A program made the translations under genes and the position numbers. The notes below the pieces were generated by a model. That model was not told the origin of the DNA. It did not search any database and was given only the letters and a program-made list of their open reading frames with translations. DNA of 64,000 nucleotides, from contig CM054116.1 of the NCBI GenBank assembly GCA_028673005.1, positions 38,040,854-38,104,853 on the forward strand. The letters are read 5' to 3'. Of the stretch, positions 23,244 through 64,000 are shown in pieces (the stretch's first letter is position 1; each line of letters begins with the position of its first letter). The stretch comes from Tanypteryx hageni. Taxonomy: Eukaryota; Arthropoda; Insecta; Odonata; Petaluridae.

Positions 23244-23866
23244 ACATATATATGTATCGCCAGTGCGTTGCCAACAGCTTGATATGAAGGGTTACATTTA
23301 AAAGCAAGTGCCATCGGAAAGCAACTAACGTTGCCCTAACGTCGAAATTAAATCACCGTCAGCAGTCATATTGGTATAAAGCCCCCCTTAGAGTTTGACA
23401 CTCCAAATATATGTTTAAAATCCAAACAGAAATAAATCAATGCAAAAAGCTAAACGTTCCAAAGTCATCAATTTCATTACGGTTGGTCCCTTTGGGAGCC
23501 CGCTAAACTATCTTACCCCAGGGCCCGCGGAACACCTTGAAATAATCTAATTACTATAAATTGTTAAGTTAAGAATGTCAAAATAGATTTCCCGATCGTG
23601 CTGTGCCACTAATATGCCATTATAGATTACAATTGTGTTACAATAAGCAATAATGGAGTGATTGTTGATTATCCCCTGCCGATAATGTAACGGGTTTTAC
23701 CGCGCAAAGTGGTTTCCCCGGTAGAAGCCTGCTATGTGCCGTTCCTGCGTAAGTGAGGGCGAAGTGTTGCAAAGAGCGGGGAAAGATAATCAATCGCACA
23801 ATGAAGCTGTCTCGCATCTTTTCCGACAGGTGGCCTTTTCCTGTCTCCATTTTATTCACTTTTAAA

Positions 23867-24009
23867 ATGCCTTTAGCACTGAAAACGTTGCAAGGTCTGT
23901 CGCTTTGGTTAAAGATGGCCGCTCTCTTCGTTATGCTGCTCAAGTTATTGGTGCCTCTCTTACCACCGTTCATCAAGCTGTCCATGACAATGAGCTTATT
24001 ATAGTTAAA
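23867..24009 (+). pseudogene. Tc1-like transposase helix-turn-helix fragment
   Basis: The plus strand, in the frame through 23887, encodes VARSVALVKDGRSLRYAAQV followed by IGASLTTVHQAVHD. This is the N-terminal DNA-binding helix-turn-helix of Tc1-family transposases (an alternation such as VALVxDGRSxRxxAxxLGVSxxTVxR). The catalytic domain is absent and the ATG at 23867 is out of frame. A relic. Confidence 0.7.
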
Positions 24010-24275
24010 TATAATCTCCTAAATGAATAAAAGATGCTTGTGATGTTTTGACTAAAATTTAAAAATTGTCCGAAAATTCCATACAACACCTTACAACCTA
24101 AATATCAAATTAATATTAACAGTATTAGTTTCAAGTTTGCTCATTTTCCAAATTTAATGTCACTGACAAGTTAATTTCTAACTAATGGAGGATTTGTAAA
24201 ATGCGAAATTCTATCCAAGACAAAGTAATTTTTATCAATCATATATGCGGTAGCAAAGAGATGTACATTTACTTT

Positions 24276-25270
24276 CTAATTACTAAATATCACACTTTCG
24301 ATAATTTTCCTTTTCGTATGGGAGCTAAATTCGTTAAATATTTTTAAAACAATATATTCTAGATCAAACTTTAAGCAATTGGAAGCCTTTTTAATGGAAT
24401 TAGCAATCATGTGATGGTGGCATCCAATATCTATAATATCGGGGTTTACTTTTTTAAATTCAGTTAATACACTTTGATGGCATAAAAAATTGACATTTGC
24501 ATTATCTCCAGAATAACTGATAATGTGCTTCAAACTCAAACCCGCTTCTTCAATTTTGGAAATTAAACAATTAGCAATCTCTTGAGATGTTTCTGTTGAG
24601 CATTCAAAAAAATTTCAAATCTTTGTTTTCTTTCAAGAAATATCGCAGTACTAATGGAAATATTTTTGTTTCCTTTGTTCGATGCATCTGTTGCTATCGA
24701 AAATGGAACATTATTGTTTATATCATTAATGATTTTACATTGAGATTCTTTTGCTAAAATATTCACAATCTTGGAACTTTTTGTCCATCCACAAGTAAAT
24801 CTGGACACAATTTTAGAATTTGAAAATATTACAGGAAACGAGGCACTGGTACAGTTAACAGAATTAGAACTATGTGCATGCTGTATACTATGAAAAATAA
24901 AAGTTGCATCTGCAGCTGCCATATTTTTAAAAGAAGATAATGAACACGATGAAGATGCCAAAAGAAAAGAACTAGAATTTCCAGTGCTCGCTACTGTTTT
25001 CTTAGGCTTTTGGTGCTTTACCATTTTTAGGTGTGGTTTCACATCTGAAATCCCAGCTTTTATAATACTAAATTCCATGCTACAGTGAATATATTTTGCA
25101 TATCCATCCTTTTCAGCTGCAATCCAAGAATATTGTTTTTTCTATTTGTCGTTAAATTGATTAGTTCTTCTTTTTCTCTTAATTCTCAACCTTTGAGTTT
25201 GACTTTGGTGCCCATCTTCTGTATTATTCTCTTCTTCAGAAAGATTTTCTACAAACGGTTTTGTTTCCAT
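24276..25270 (-). pseudogene. hAT-family transposase, N-terminal half, broken
   Basis: The minus strand starts at an ATG (25270) with an acidic then basic leader and reaches an in-frame TAG. It continues with a zinc-finger-like block (WIAAEKDGYAKYIHCSMEF, DVKPHLKMVKH) and then a block with SIATDASNKGN, where hAT transposases have their first catalytic Asp. A one-base loss in a T run near 24606-24612 shifts the frame. The next frame has SYSGDNANVNF and GCHHHMIANSIKKA, typical of the central hAT domain. Coding stops at 24276 and the C-terminal dimerisation region is absent. Element ends were not identified. Confidence 0.75.
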
Positions 25271-26340
25271 TTTAAAAAGGGGCCCTTTAAATTTAAAAAA
25301 TATTTTCACTTCATATTTTTCTTAAAAACTAATAAGGTAACTTAGCATATTAATTCAAAATTTAATAAGTTAAAATTTAAAAAACTTTCATAAAATCAAT
25401 AACACAAATAACTAAACTAAAAACAGCATCATAAAAGATTAAAATAAAAAAGATAAAATAACAGATTTCTCACCTTGTTCCATTAAAAAACCCCATTTAG
25501 ATATGGTGAGTAGGCCAAGTATGTAAAAGTGCTTGATGTTGAAAAGAATCCATGGAGAAATGACATATTTGTGCAGAGAATGGCATGATCGTAAGACACA
25601 CAACTAGTTACCAAACATGAAATTCATTCGGTTTTACTTAAGATGTCCTCATTTTAATTTGTAAGCCCAATAATGAATATTTAATGAAAGAATAAACGAA
25701 TTACTCTAACATTGTATTTAAGCCAATAAATTTAATTACTATACAATTTTGTTAGCTGCATTGTATTACCTTAATTAATTAACATTGTATTTGATTTGAT
25801 TCTTACCAGTGGATTTTCATCAAAAATTTTTCATTTTTGACAAAATGAAGTACATTGTAATACTTCTTTGCAAATTATTGAAAAGAAGTACATGTCAGGC
25901 AAGACAGTAGAAGATCATTACTGTACTTCCTAAATCAGTGCATCTGGCAACCCTATCTATTTTGTATGCTTCACGCATGGACCACGACTAACTTTTCATT
26001 GAAGATTGTTTGGTCAAGGAAAGTGGATTTGGAAATTAATTTATCCAACCTCTTTTCGTAAGAAACCAATTCCAAATTTATTCTCTTGCAAACACTCTCC
26101 ATAGTCTAGCCAAGGACTGCATTATTCATTAGTTTATAAAAATCCTTTTCAAATTCGTTTGTGGCAGTTTTCCTATGCTCTGTATTCAAGTTGATGTAAG
26201 ACTTGAATCATGAAGATTGATTAAATTCAATGACTCAGTGAATGGTCTCAAATCATAGTCCAAGTGTTTTAAATTAACTTATTGAATAACATACTTTGTC
26301 TTGTACTCTAAATTCATCAAAAGTTTTTTATGCTTAATAG
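25271..26340. other. Intergenic, no gene seen
   Basis: AT-rich sequence between the hAT relic and the 14-bp array. No supported coding or mobile features. Confidence 0.5.
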
Positions 26341-26342
26341 AG

Positions 26343-28165
26343 AATACGCATTTTTCAATCCGCAATTATGAATCAGCAATTTTAAAGAAGCAATGTTGAA
26401 TATTTCGATTGCGCAGTTTTCAATCCGCGATTGACATTTTCATCCATAATTTTGAGTCCGCAATTTCGAATCCGCAATTTTGAATCCACAGTTTGAATTC
26501 GCAATTTTGAATCCGCATTTTTTAATCGGCTCCTTTGAACCCGCATTTATGAATCCGCATTTTTGAATCCCCAACTTTGAATCTGCAATTTCGAATCACC
26601 AATATTTAATCAGCAATTTCAAATCAGCCTTTTTGAATCTGCAATTTTGAATCCACAATTGTGAATCCGCAATTTAAATCCGCAATTTTGAATACTCGAA
26701 TTTGAATTGGCAATTTTGTATCCGCAATTTATAAGCCGCAATTTTGAATCTGCAATTTTGAATCCGCGATTTCCAATCACCAATTTTGAATCTGCAATTT
26801 CACATCAGCCGTTTTCAATCTGCAATTTTGAATCTGCAATTTTGAATCCGCAATTTCAAACCACCAATTTTGAATCTGCAATTTCACATCAGCCGTTTTC
26901 AATCTGCAATTTTGAATCCACAATTGTGAATCCGCAATTTAAATCGGCAATTTTGAATACTCGAATTTGAATTGGCAATTTTGTATCCGCAATTTATAAG
27001 CCGCAATTTCGAATCCGCAATTTTGAATCCACAGTTTGAATTCGCAATTTTGAATCCGCATTTTTTAATCGGCTCCTTTGAACCCGCATTTATGAATCCG
27101 CATTTTTGAATCCCCAACTTTGAATCTGCAATTTCGAATCACCAATATTTAATCAGCAATTTCAAATCAGCCTTTTTGAATCTGCAATTTTGAATCCACA
27201 ATTGTGAATCCGCAATTTAAATCCGCAATTTTGAATACTCGAATTTGAATTGGCAATTTTGTATCCGCAATTTATAAGCCGCAATTTTGAATCTGCAATT
27301 TTGAATCACCAATTTTGAATCTGCAATTTCACATCAGCCGTTTTCAATCTGCAATTTTGAATCTGCAATTTCACATCAGCCGTTTTCAATCTGCAATTTT
27401 GAATCCACGGTTTTGAATCATCGATTTTGAATCAGCAATTTGTATCTGCAATTTATCAGTCGTATTTTGGAATCCGGAATTTTGAATCCGCAATTTTTAC
27501 TCTGAATTGGCAATTTTTCAATTTGGATCCTTCATTTTGAATCCTTGATTTTTAATCTGCAATTTTGAATCCGTAATTTTAAATCCAAAATTTTGATTCT
27601 GCAACTTTAATCAGTGATTTCCAATCTGGAATTACTAATCCGCAATATTGTGTCCGCATTTTCGATTCAGTAATTTCAAATGAGCAATTTTGAATAAGCA
27701 ATTTCCAATCCGCAATTACGAATACGCAATTTTGAATTTGCAGCCTTGAATACGCAATTTTGAATACGCAATTAAGAATCCGATATTTATATCTGCCGTT
27801 TTCAATCAGCAATTTCGAATCACCAATCCCCAATTCTGAATCCGCAATTTCGAATCCGAAATTTCTAATCATCAATTTCGAATCAGCAATTTCGTATCCG
27901 CAATTGTGAATACACAATTTTGAATCCACTATTTTAAATCCATCGTTTTGAATCATATATTAACAATTTGCAATTTTGATTCCGCAATTAAGGACCCGAA
28001 ATTTTAAAACCGCAGTTTCGAATTCGCAATTTTAAATCCGCTGTTTCGAATCGGCTATTTTGAATCCACAACATGCAATCGGCAATTTCGAATAAGTAAT
28101 TTCGAAACCACATTTGTGAAGCCTTAATTTGTAATCTGTAATATCGCAAACTCTAAACGTCCGCA
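26343..28165 (+). repeat. Degenerate tandem array of about 14-bp units
   Basis: About 1.8 kb built from variants of GCAATTTTGAATCC. Units vary by substitutions and one-base indels, so short in-frame peptides are artefacts. A block of about 300 bases recurs inside the array (from 26461 and again from 27004, offset 543), sharing unusual units such as AATCGGCTCCTTTGAACCCG, which indicates local duplication. The array runs into the piggyBac fragment at its right end. Confidence 0.95.
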
Positions 28166-28701
28166 ATTTTCAATACAATTTACGTATAGGAGGGCAGTCA
28201 ATGTCTTTATTGTGCCAATAATCCCGACTCTCCGGCATATCAAAAATCCCAATGTACAAAGTAAACCTATATAGGCAGTTATTTCATCAGCTGTGACATC
28301 TACCCGGTTTTTATCAAACCTGCCTGTGCAATTTTGATGATTTTGTGCATATTTATTTGTATTAATTGCAATGTTACGAAAAAAATCATCGCCTCCTAGC
28401 ATCAATTTGAGATAAGAAAATTCATCGGAACCTACTTCCAAGCTGTGTATTGGACTCCTATCTCCGTCGAAAATAGAAGTTGGTTCGAATGTAGGAGAAT
28501 ATTTCCACTTAACCTGTAATCCTTCATTAGCACTAAAATCACTCGCACATGGTGTAACTTCTTTTTCCAAATCACTATCACTTGAATAAAAATCACTACA
28601 TGCAATCAAATCTTCTTCAATATCTGATGAAGTATTACCTTCAGAATCACTAGGTATATCATCTCTGCACACGATATAGCATTCTCATTCAACGAAGCCA
28701 T
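28124..28701 (-). pseudogene. piggyBac transposase N-terminal fragment
   Basis: The minus strand from ATG 28701 reads MASLNENAI, shifts frame, and then has the Asp/Ser/Glu-rich leader (PSDSEGNTSSDIEED). This leads into the start of the piggyBac DDE domain: FFRNIAINTNKYAQ, then VTADEITAYIGLL. A further frame change gives GIFDMPESRDYW, matching the LPxxRDYW block of the family. Coding then dissolves into the 14-bp array at about 28165. The acidic catalytic residues further on are missing. Not functional. Confidence 0.85.
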
Positions 28702-29017
28702 TGTCAAAAGTGCGTTTCAGCTTAAAAGCTTTTTTGGTTGCTCTGTGAGATGTTTATTCAGTCCACATAATTAAAAGAATGAGAAGAGAAGTGTTTGGCA
28801 TTAAGCGGACGCACTCTTGGTATAAGAGAGGCATTCATAAGCCCTAATAGATACAGCTCAGCAGGGAAATTCGGAGCGGGCGGTATAGGGCGACTATGGA
28901 TGAGCAGGCGGTTACTTAGGAAGGAGGCAGAAATTGTCCATTTAAATCTCAGTAAGGAAAGGGTTAAAAGTATGTTTATAAAATTCTAAGTGAATGTTTA
29001 ACCTCTTTCTTCTAAGC

Positions 29018-29345
29018 AAATTGCAGATTTGAAATTTTGGATTCAAAATTGTGGATTCGAAATTGCAGATTCAAAATTTGGATTCAAAATTGCCGATTCG
29101 AAATCTTGTATTCAAAACTATGGATTCAAAATTGTGGATATGAAATTGCATATTCGAAATGTGGATTCGAAATGCAGATTCAAAAATGCATATCATATGA
29201 TTCGGATTTTAAAATGCAGGTGAAATATGTTAATTCAAAAATAATGGATTTTCAAATGGTTTTTAAAATGAGGATTCGAAAGTTTATGAAAAATCTGTAA
29301 TTAAAATGCCGACTCAAAATATCAGATTAGGAAAAGCAGATGCAA
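29018..29345 (-). repeat. 14-bp array, inverted second block
   Basis: The same unit as at 26343-28165 but in the opposite orientation (GGATTCAAAATTGC forms on the plus strand), decaying towards 29440. Together the two blocks flank the piggyBac fragment as a long, degenerate inverted repeat. Confidence 0.85.
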
Positions 29346-29449
29346 AAAGAGCCATTGAAATGTGAAGTTTTAATTGTGCCGAGAAAAAATGCAAAATCCA
29401 AATGCAGAATCAGAAATACCTATCTTAAAATGAGAATTGAAATTTATTT

Positions 29450-30572
29450 ACTACTATTAAATGTCTAAATATGTAAATAATAATAGCATATAAAACAATT
29501 GGCTATATTTTATTACCCACCAGGACAAAGCAATCATCCTTTTAGCACCTTAATCACTTGAGTTGGTTCATGGCTAACAGAATTTACCTACAGATCATTG
29601 AGAGTAACATACATTTCATTAGTTGGTTATTGACCAGGGATTAGCTTAAGGGATAAGACCACTGGCAACCAGTGCTAAATAAAATCCAAATCAGCAATTC
29701 ATGAAAAATTTATTCATATGATTATCAGGAAATTTTAGAAGACCACCAATTTGGCTTCCAGTATAAATCTGTGATTTAATAATGGAATACAAACATTAGT
29801 CTTTGGATTACAAACAGTAAAGACTGGTAACATCATACATGATCTGAGCAAAATATTCTCTACATGTATATTCCTATACAAAATGAAAATCCAATCTAAT
29901 CAGTAAAATGCTGTTTGAAGTTCAAAAATAAATTTATTTTATTACTATAACATTATATTACATACATTTTCTTTGGTCCTAAATTGACCTTTAAATAAAT
30001 AAAAGTCAAAGTTATTCACATGTTCCAAGAAACCATATATCTTCTGGTCCTCGACTAAACATTAGAATGATAATGATTTGTCATGAAAAATACAGGCAGT
30101 GAATACAATTCTAAATTGACTTCATTTCCTCAATAAAAACATGCTTTACCAATAATTTAATGCAATTAGTTTAATTAGTAATAGATACTAACTTGAACAA
30201 ATCTGTTAACAACCAACATAATTAACAATAATTGGTAAATCCCTGATTTTTTAAACAATGAAAAATTCTTAACATTCATCCTCTTCCAAACCAAGTAACA
30301 GGATAACAGAGCAAAATTAGCTGAATGTCTTTCTAAAATATCGAAGCTGTTAAACCTGCATGAAACTGAACTTTGGTATAGAGGAACTAATGCAATAATA
30401 ATAATAATACATATTAGTAAATATAACAGAGCAATGTGCACAAATTACAATTATCAATATGATATTAATGCTATAACAAAATTCAATACACAAGAGAAGA
30501 AGGGATGCAGATAAACTGTTTATTTTTTGACATTTCTCTAAAGAGTCAAAAATTAGGCAAGTTGAAAATATT
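29450..30572 (-). other. Myosin 3' UTR and flank
   Basis: Lies downstream of the myosin stop codon at 30573. Minus-strand AATAAA motifs occur at 30519-30524 (about 50 bases past the stop) and 29933-29938 (about 635 bases past). The second would give a more usual 3' UTR length. No other features are supported. Confidence 0.4.
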
Positions 30573-60938
<30,366 letters not shown>

Positions 60939-61180
60939 CTGGAATAATAAGAAAACATCTAGTAAAATCGGAAATGGATAGCTAGTTTTTACACGTTTTT
61001 TATAAAAAGTTAAAATTAACGTCCGATGGTCAGGTCATTTTCATCCGTCCGCATGTCATCTCTGAAGCTACTGGGCGGATGTTGATGAAATTTGACATTC
61101 AAGACTTTAGGGCAAAGATAATTATATAATAGTTCACAAAATCCAATCAGGGGTCCACATTACTAAAAGCAAAAAAATTG

Positions 61181-61923
61181 ATGTGGCCACCACATAACTT
61201 TCTCCATACCGATAATATTTCTAAAAATCTTATGTGGCCACCACATGACTTTCTCCATATCTGAAATATTTCTAAAAATTCCAAATAGGTTAGATAATTA
61301 TAAATATTTTAATAAAATGCGAGAAAATTTTAGACTTTACAAAGAACAGAAATAAACTCAAACCATAGCCTTCTGATATTGGATATAGCCACAAAGCTCC
61401 AACAATTAAGAAAAGAAAAAAGAGCGTTACTACGACGTAACTAAGCGTCAATTGTTAACAGTAGTCGTCGGTAGGTGGCGTGATGGTGGCAGCTATAAAT
61501 ATAAGATATCTCCTAAACAATGCATTATATGGAAAATTGTTTCAAACAAAGGTTGTAGAAAATAAAATTTCCTACAACTTTTATTCCAATACATTTTTAC
61601 ATTTATCAAATATTAAAGCAAATATTTCAAAATAACGGATAAGTGACAAAAATAAACACCCACTTCCGGTTGACCGATTTTTACCAAAAACTAATCAGTT
61701 CTTGTGACTTTCAGAAAAATGTCAAATATAAAATTATGCGTTTATCTGATTAATAGTTTTTGAGTTAGAGCACCCACAAAAAAGCTGTCACATACACACA
61801 GACATCATCGAGAATATGGTCAAAACGTGTTCAGGGAACTCAAAACGTGTATTTCCGTTGAAATCTCGAAATCGGTTTTTTCATGAAAACAATACTTTCC
61901 CCTATACTACGTATGGAGAAAGT
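61181..61923. mobile_element. Dispersed inverted-end element, copy 2 (uninterrupted)
   Basis: 743 bp, direct orientation relative to copy 1. The first 50 bases or so (ATGTGGCCACCACAT..TTTCTAAAAAT) are tandemly duplicated. The 3' end TACTTTCCCCTATAC-TAC-GTATGGAGAAAGTA region forms a hairpin of about 14 pairs. Lies upstream of the first myosin exon seen here, presumably in an intron. Confidence 0.85.
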
Positions 61924-62880
61924 AAAAACGAACTTTACTGCATATCTCGTAAAACATTTGCCATACCAAGAAAGTCTTCAAAGAAAATTTTTCGAACTAG
62001 TTAAATCAAATTTTTATTGTCCTATACATTTTTATCGATAAGGAGGAGCCGTTTTCAAGAAAGTCGAACAAAATTGTAAATTGCTTTGAACTTTGAAATT
62101 TTCTTGCATAATTGTTGCCAACGAAAACAATTCTCGTAGCAAAGGAGGTAGGCAAGATCTGCTATAAATACTTAAATAAGTTAAATTTCCTGTCGTGCGC
62201 ATACAGCATATAGTAAATGAAAGGAAATATGTAGATTATCTACGACGAATTAATGTACTGAAATACATTTTCCTTACGTATGCACACAGCGTTTATAAGT
62301 GAAAAGAAATGAATAATCTGCGACGAAGGAATGAGCGCGAACGAAAAAATGATGCTACGGCTCATTTCAAGTGAGGCACGTGTAAAATAATTTTTGTTTT
62401 ATTAATTACTGCTGATTATAAAATGAGTCGGAAAATCACAAATTCAATATTTCCTTGAGATTGCTTCTGATATATCATCTTGCAGTGCTTAGGCATTAGA
62501 CTAAGCCATTAATATTTACCTTTTTTGACATGCTTACATAAATCGTCAAGATCACTTTTCCCTTTCATGTATGCACGCATGATGCGTGCATCTTTCCTTT
62601 ATTGTTGCCTTAAGTCAATGACGATAATAAATGAAAACCCTAGATATTTAATCTTTCGTTAGTTTTGAAGAAAAATAATTATACCAATCCCATCGGAAAT
62701 TTCTCTAATCATTACTTTAAAAAAAGTTTCATCTGAATCAAAATCATCTACTTCTTCAGTTTGGTAGAAGTGATAATACACACATGGCGCGTAAATTATG
62801 AATAACAATCGAAAATGATTTTTTCTCTGGTATCTCTTCGTCTTACTCAAACTATCACGAATACGCGTTCGGTTCACTGC
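61924..62880. other. Presumed myosin intron, no exon found
   Basis: No frame on the minus strand resembles the motor exon expected upstream of 60938, so this is probably intron and the 5' part of the gene lies beyond the right edge. Confidence 0.5.
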
Positions 62881-63178
62881 CGACCGTTCAGCGCTTCAAG
62901 GACCTTCTAATGGCACTTCCTCTCGCATTGCCTCGACAGATGAAAAAACCGCCGCGTATTTGTTGTACCGTGTCGAAGACAGGAAGCGAGAGCGAGAGAA
63001 AATGTTTCTTCCATTTACGGTCGCTGCAGAAAATTCCCACGGCAGACATATAAATCGGCTCTCAATCATCTCTTTCTCCCTCCCTCTATCTCGCAATGCG
63101 AAGGTTCTGTTATTCCGCGGATAAGCAGACCGAACGAACTTGAAGACACGAAAGAGCGGACGCGAAAGGACTCGAGTA

Positions 63179-63619
63179 ATGGGACACTCAAGGCAGCAAA
63201 GAACGGAGGAGAGAAAAACAGGCGAGGATCGACCTCTAGAAAGCGACAATAGTGGCCCCATAATTGAACTATTGCGCAAACACGAAGGGCTTAGCGAAAA
63301 AAATCTAGACGACGACGGAAAGTTAGATGGAGAGAAACGGAAAACAAGAGCGCAAGGCACGGCCTCGGGTGGAGCGGCGTCGCCGAGAACCATGCTTGCC
63401 GCCAATGACACAAATAGGGAAATGTATAGGCTAGAATTAAAAATGAAGCGGACTAGAAGGAAAAAGGCGATCCGAAAAGCAAAGGAGGTTAAATCTGAAT
63501 GGCTTTGGCGAGTATTGCAGCTGATATTCGAAAGCATTCACGAGCACAGAGACAGTCAAATAAATCTACAGTTGGATCTTTTGGGAGTAAAAAGCAAACT
63601 CGTCGCGGGGAGTGAATGA
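63179..63619 (+). CDS. Hypothetical 146-codon single-exon ORF
   Basis: ATG at 63179 to TGA at 63617-63619, antisense to the myosin gene and lying in a locally GC-richer stretch (about 62900-63620). The product is highly charged: an Arg/Lys/Glu-rich N-terminal half (ERKTGEDRPLESD), a basic helix-like segment (MYRLELKMKRTRRKKAIRKA) and a C-terminal amphipathic stretch (EWLWRVLQLIFESIHEH, INLQLDLLGVK). No domain is recognised. The opposite strand is also open for 213 codons, so GC content alone could explain the frame. It may be a lineage-specific gene or the edge of an unknown mobile element. Confidence 0.35.
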   Translation: MGHSRQQRTEERKTGEDRPLESDNSGPIIELLRKHEGLSEKNLDDDGKLDGEKRKTRAQGTASGGAASPRTMLAANDTNREMYRLELKMKRTRRKKAIRKAKEVKSEWLWRVLQLIFESIHEHRDSQINLQLDLLGVKSKLVAGSE

Positions 63620-64000
63620 TCTCGAATTAGTGTTATAAATACTGAGCGGGAAAATCGAAAAACCCTTATTTTCCACCATAAAATCTTAAAATATCAGCGA
63701 CGGAAAAGAAGAAGTTTTCCTTTATATGTACTTGCAACATAATACATTGCATGCGTAACTTATAACCATTCGTGAGTGGGCAAGGCAATCACTTCAACAT
63801 TTTCATAGATTTACGTTAAAAAAATAAAATTAATCCGACTTTTAATTTTTTATATATGAATAATATCGTCGATTTCCTCATTCATTATGTTCAATTGACA
63901 ATTTAGGTAGGTCCAATAACCATAAAAACGGTTTTCCGAATTTCATATGGCTATTGGAGCTACCTAATTTATCAATTGGATTCCAGAATTCTTTTTAAAT
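63620..64000. other. Edge sequence, nothing recognised
   Basis: AT-rich. An imperfect inverted pair (CAATTGACAATTTAGGTAGG at 63893 and CCTAATTTATCAATTG near 63963) suggests a short palindromic repeat. No coding features. Confidence 0.4.

Noticed and set aside
26707..29300. Several 60-125 codon frames with repeating FESA/CGFKIADS-like peptides
   Set aside because: Translations of the 14-bp array; unit length is not a multiple of three and indels abound, so no selected protein.
62896..63537. 213-codon minus-strand frame
   Set aside because: No domain; explained by GC-rich composition and overlap with the opposite frame. It does not resemble the missing upstream myosin exon.

Overview
The window is AT-rich nuclear DNA from an animal, most likely an arthropod. 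The only large host gene is a class I myosin with multi-kilobase introns. The rest is intron or intergenic sequence packed with decayed mobile elements: RTE-type LINE, mariner, Tc1, pogo/Tigger, hAT, piggyBac and MITEs. There are no bacterial operons, rRNA genes or CRISPR arrays. I cannot place the species more precisely.

Region 1-12 kb is intergenic. It holds a 0.64-kb tandem duplication, an internally deleted mariner, the first copy of a palindromic tRNA-derived element, and one LINE (7138-10399) with an uninterrupted endonuclease/reverse transcriptase frame. This LINE is bounded by a 10-bp direct repeat that also encloses a tRNA-like sequence at its 5' end. Region 12-16 kb holds the 3' end of a plus-strand gene for an unidentified single-pass membrane protein. 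Region 16-26 kb has a second, decayed LINE copy, another tRNA-derived element and fragments of Tc1 and hAT transposases. Region 26.3-29.4 kb is an array of about 14-bp units lying in opposite orientations on either side of a piggyBac fragment.

From 30.57 kb to beyond the right edge lies a minus-strand gene for a long-tailed class I myosin (MYO1E/F type). Fourteen exons were traced from codon phase and splice sites. They run from the second half of the motor domain through the converter region, one clear IQ motif, the TH1 lipid-binding tail and the proline-rich TH2 to the C-terminal SH3 and stop codon. The exons join in frame except for one surplus base in a T run in exon 9. The upstream motor exons lie outside the window. 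Its introns carry a complete-looking 4.06-kb hAT with 8-bp target duplication, a pogo/Tigger derivative, several TA-flanked MITEs, a mariner remnant, a piggyBac 3' fragment, a nested transposon pair, a THAP-domain fragment and a split pseudogene.

The most unusual signals are the two kinds of tRNA-containing mobile DNA. One is the foldback family at 4.1, 14.1 and 23.0 kb. The other is the tRNA-like head inside the target duplication of the LINE. Also notable are the inverted 14-bp arrays, three hammerhead-ribozyme-like motifs, and several insertions for which an unoccupied copy of the same target is present elsewhere in this window.
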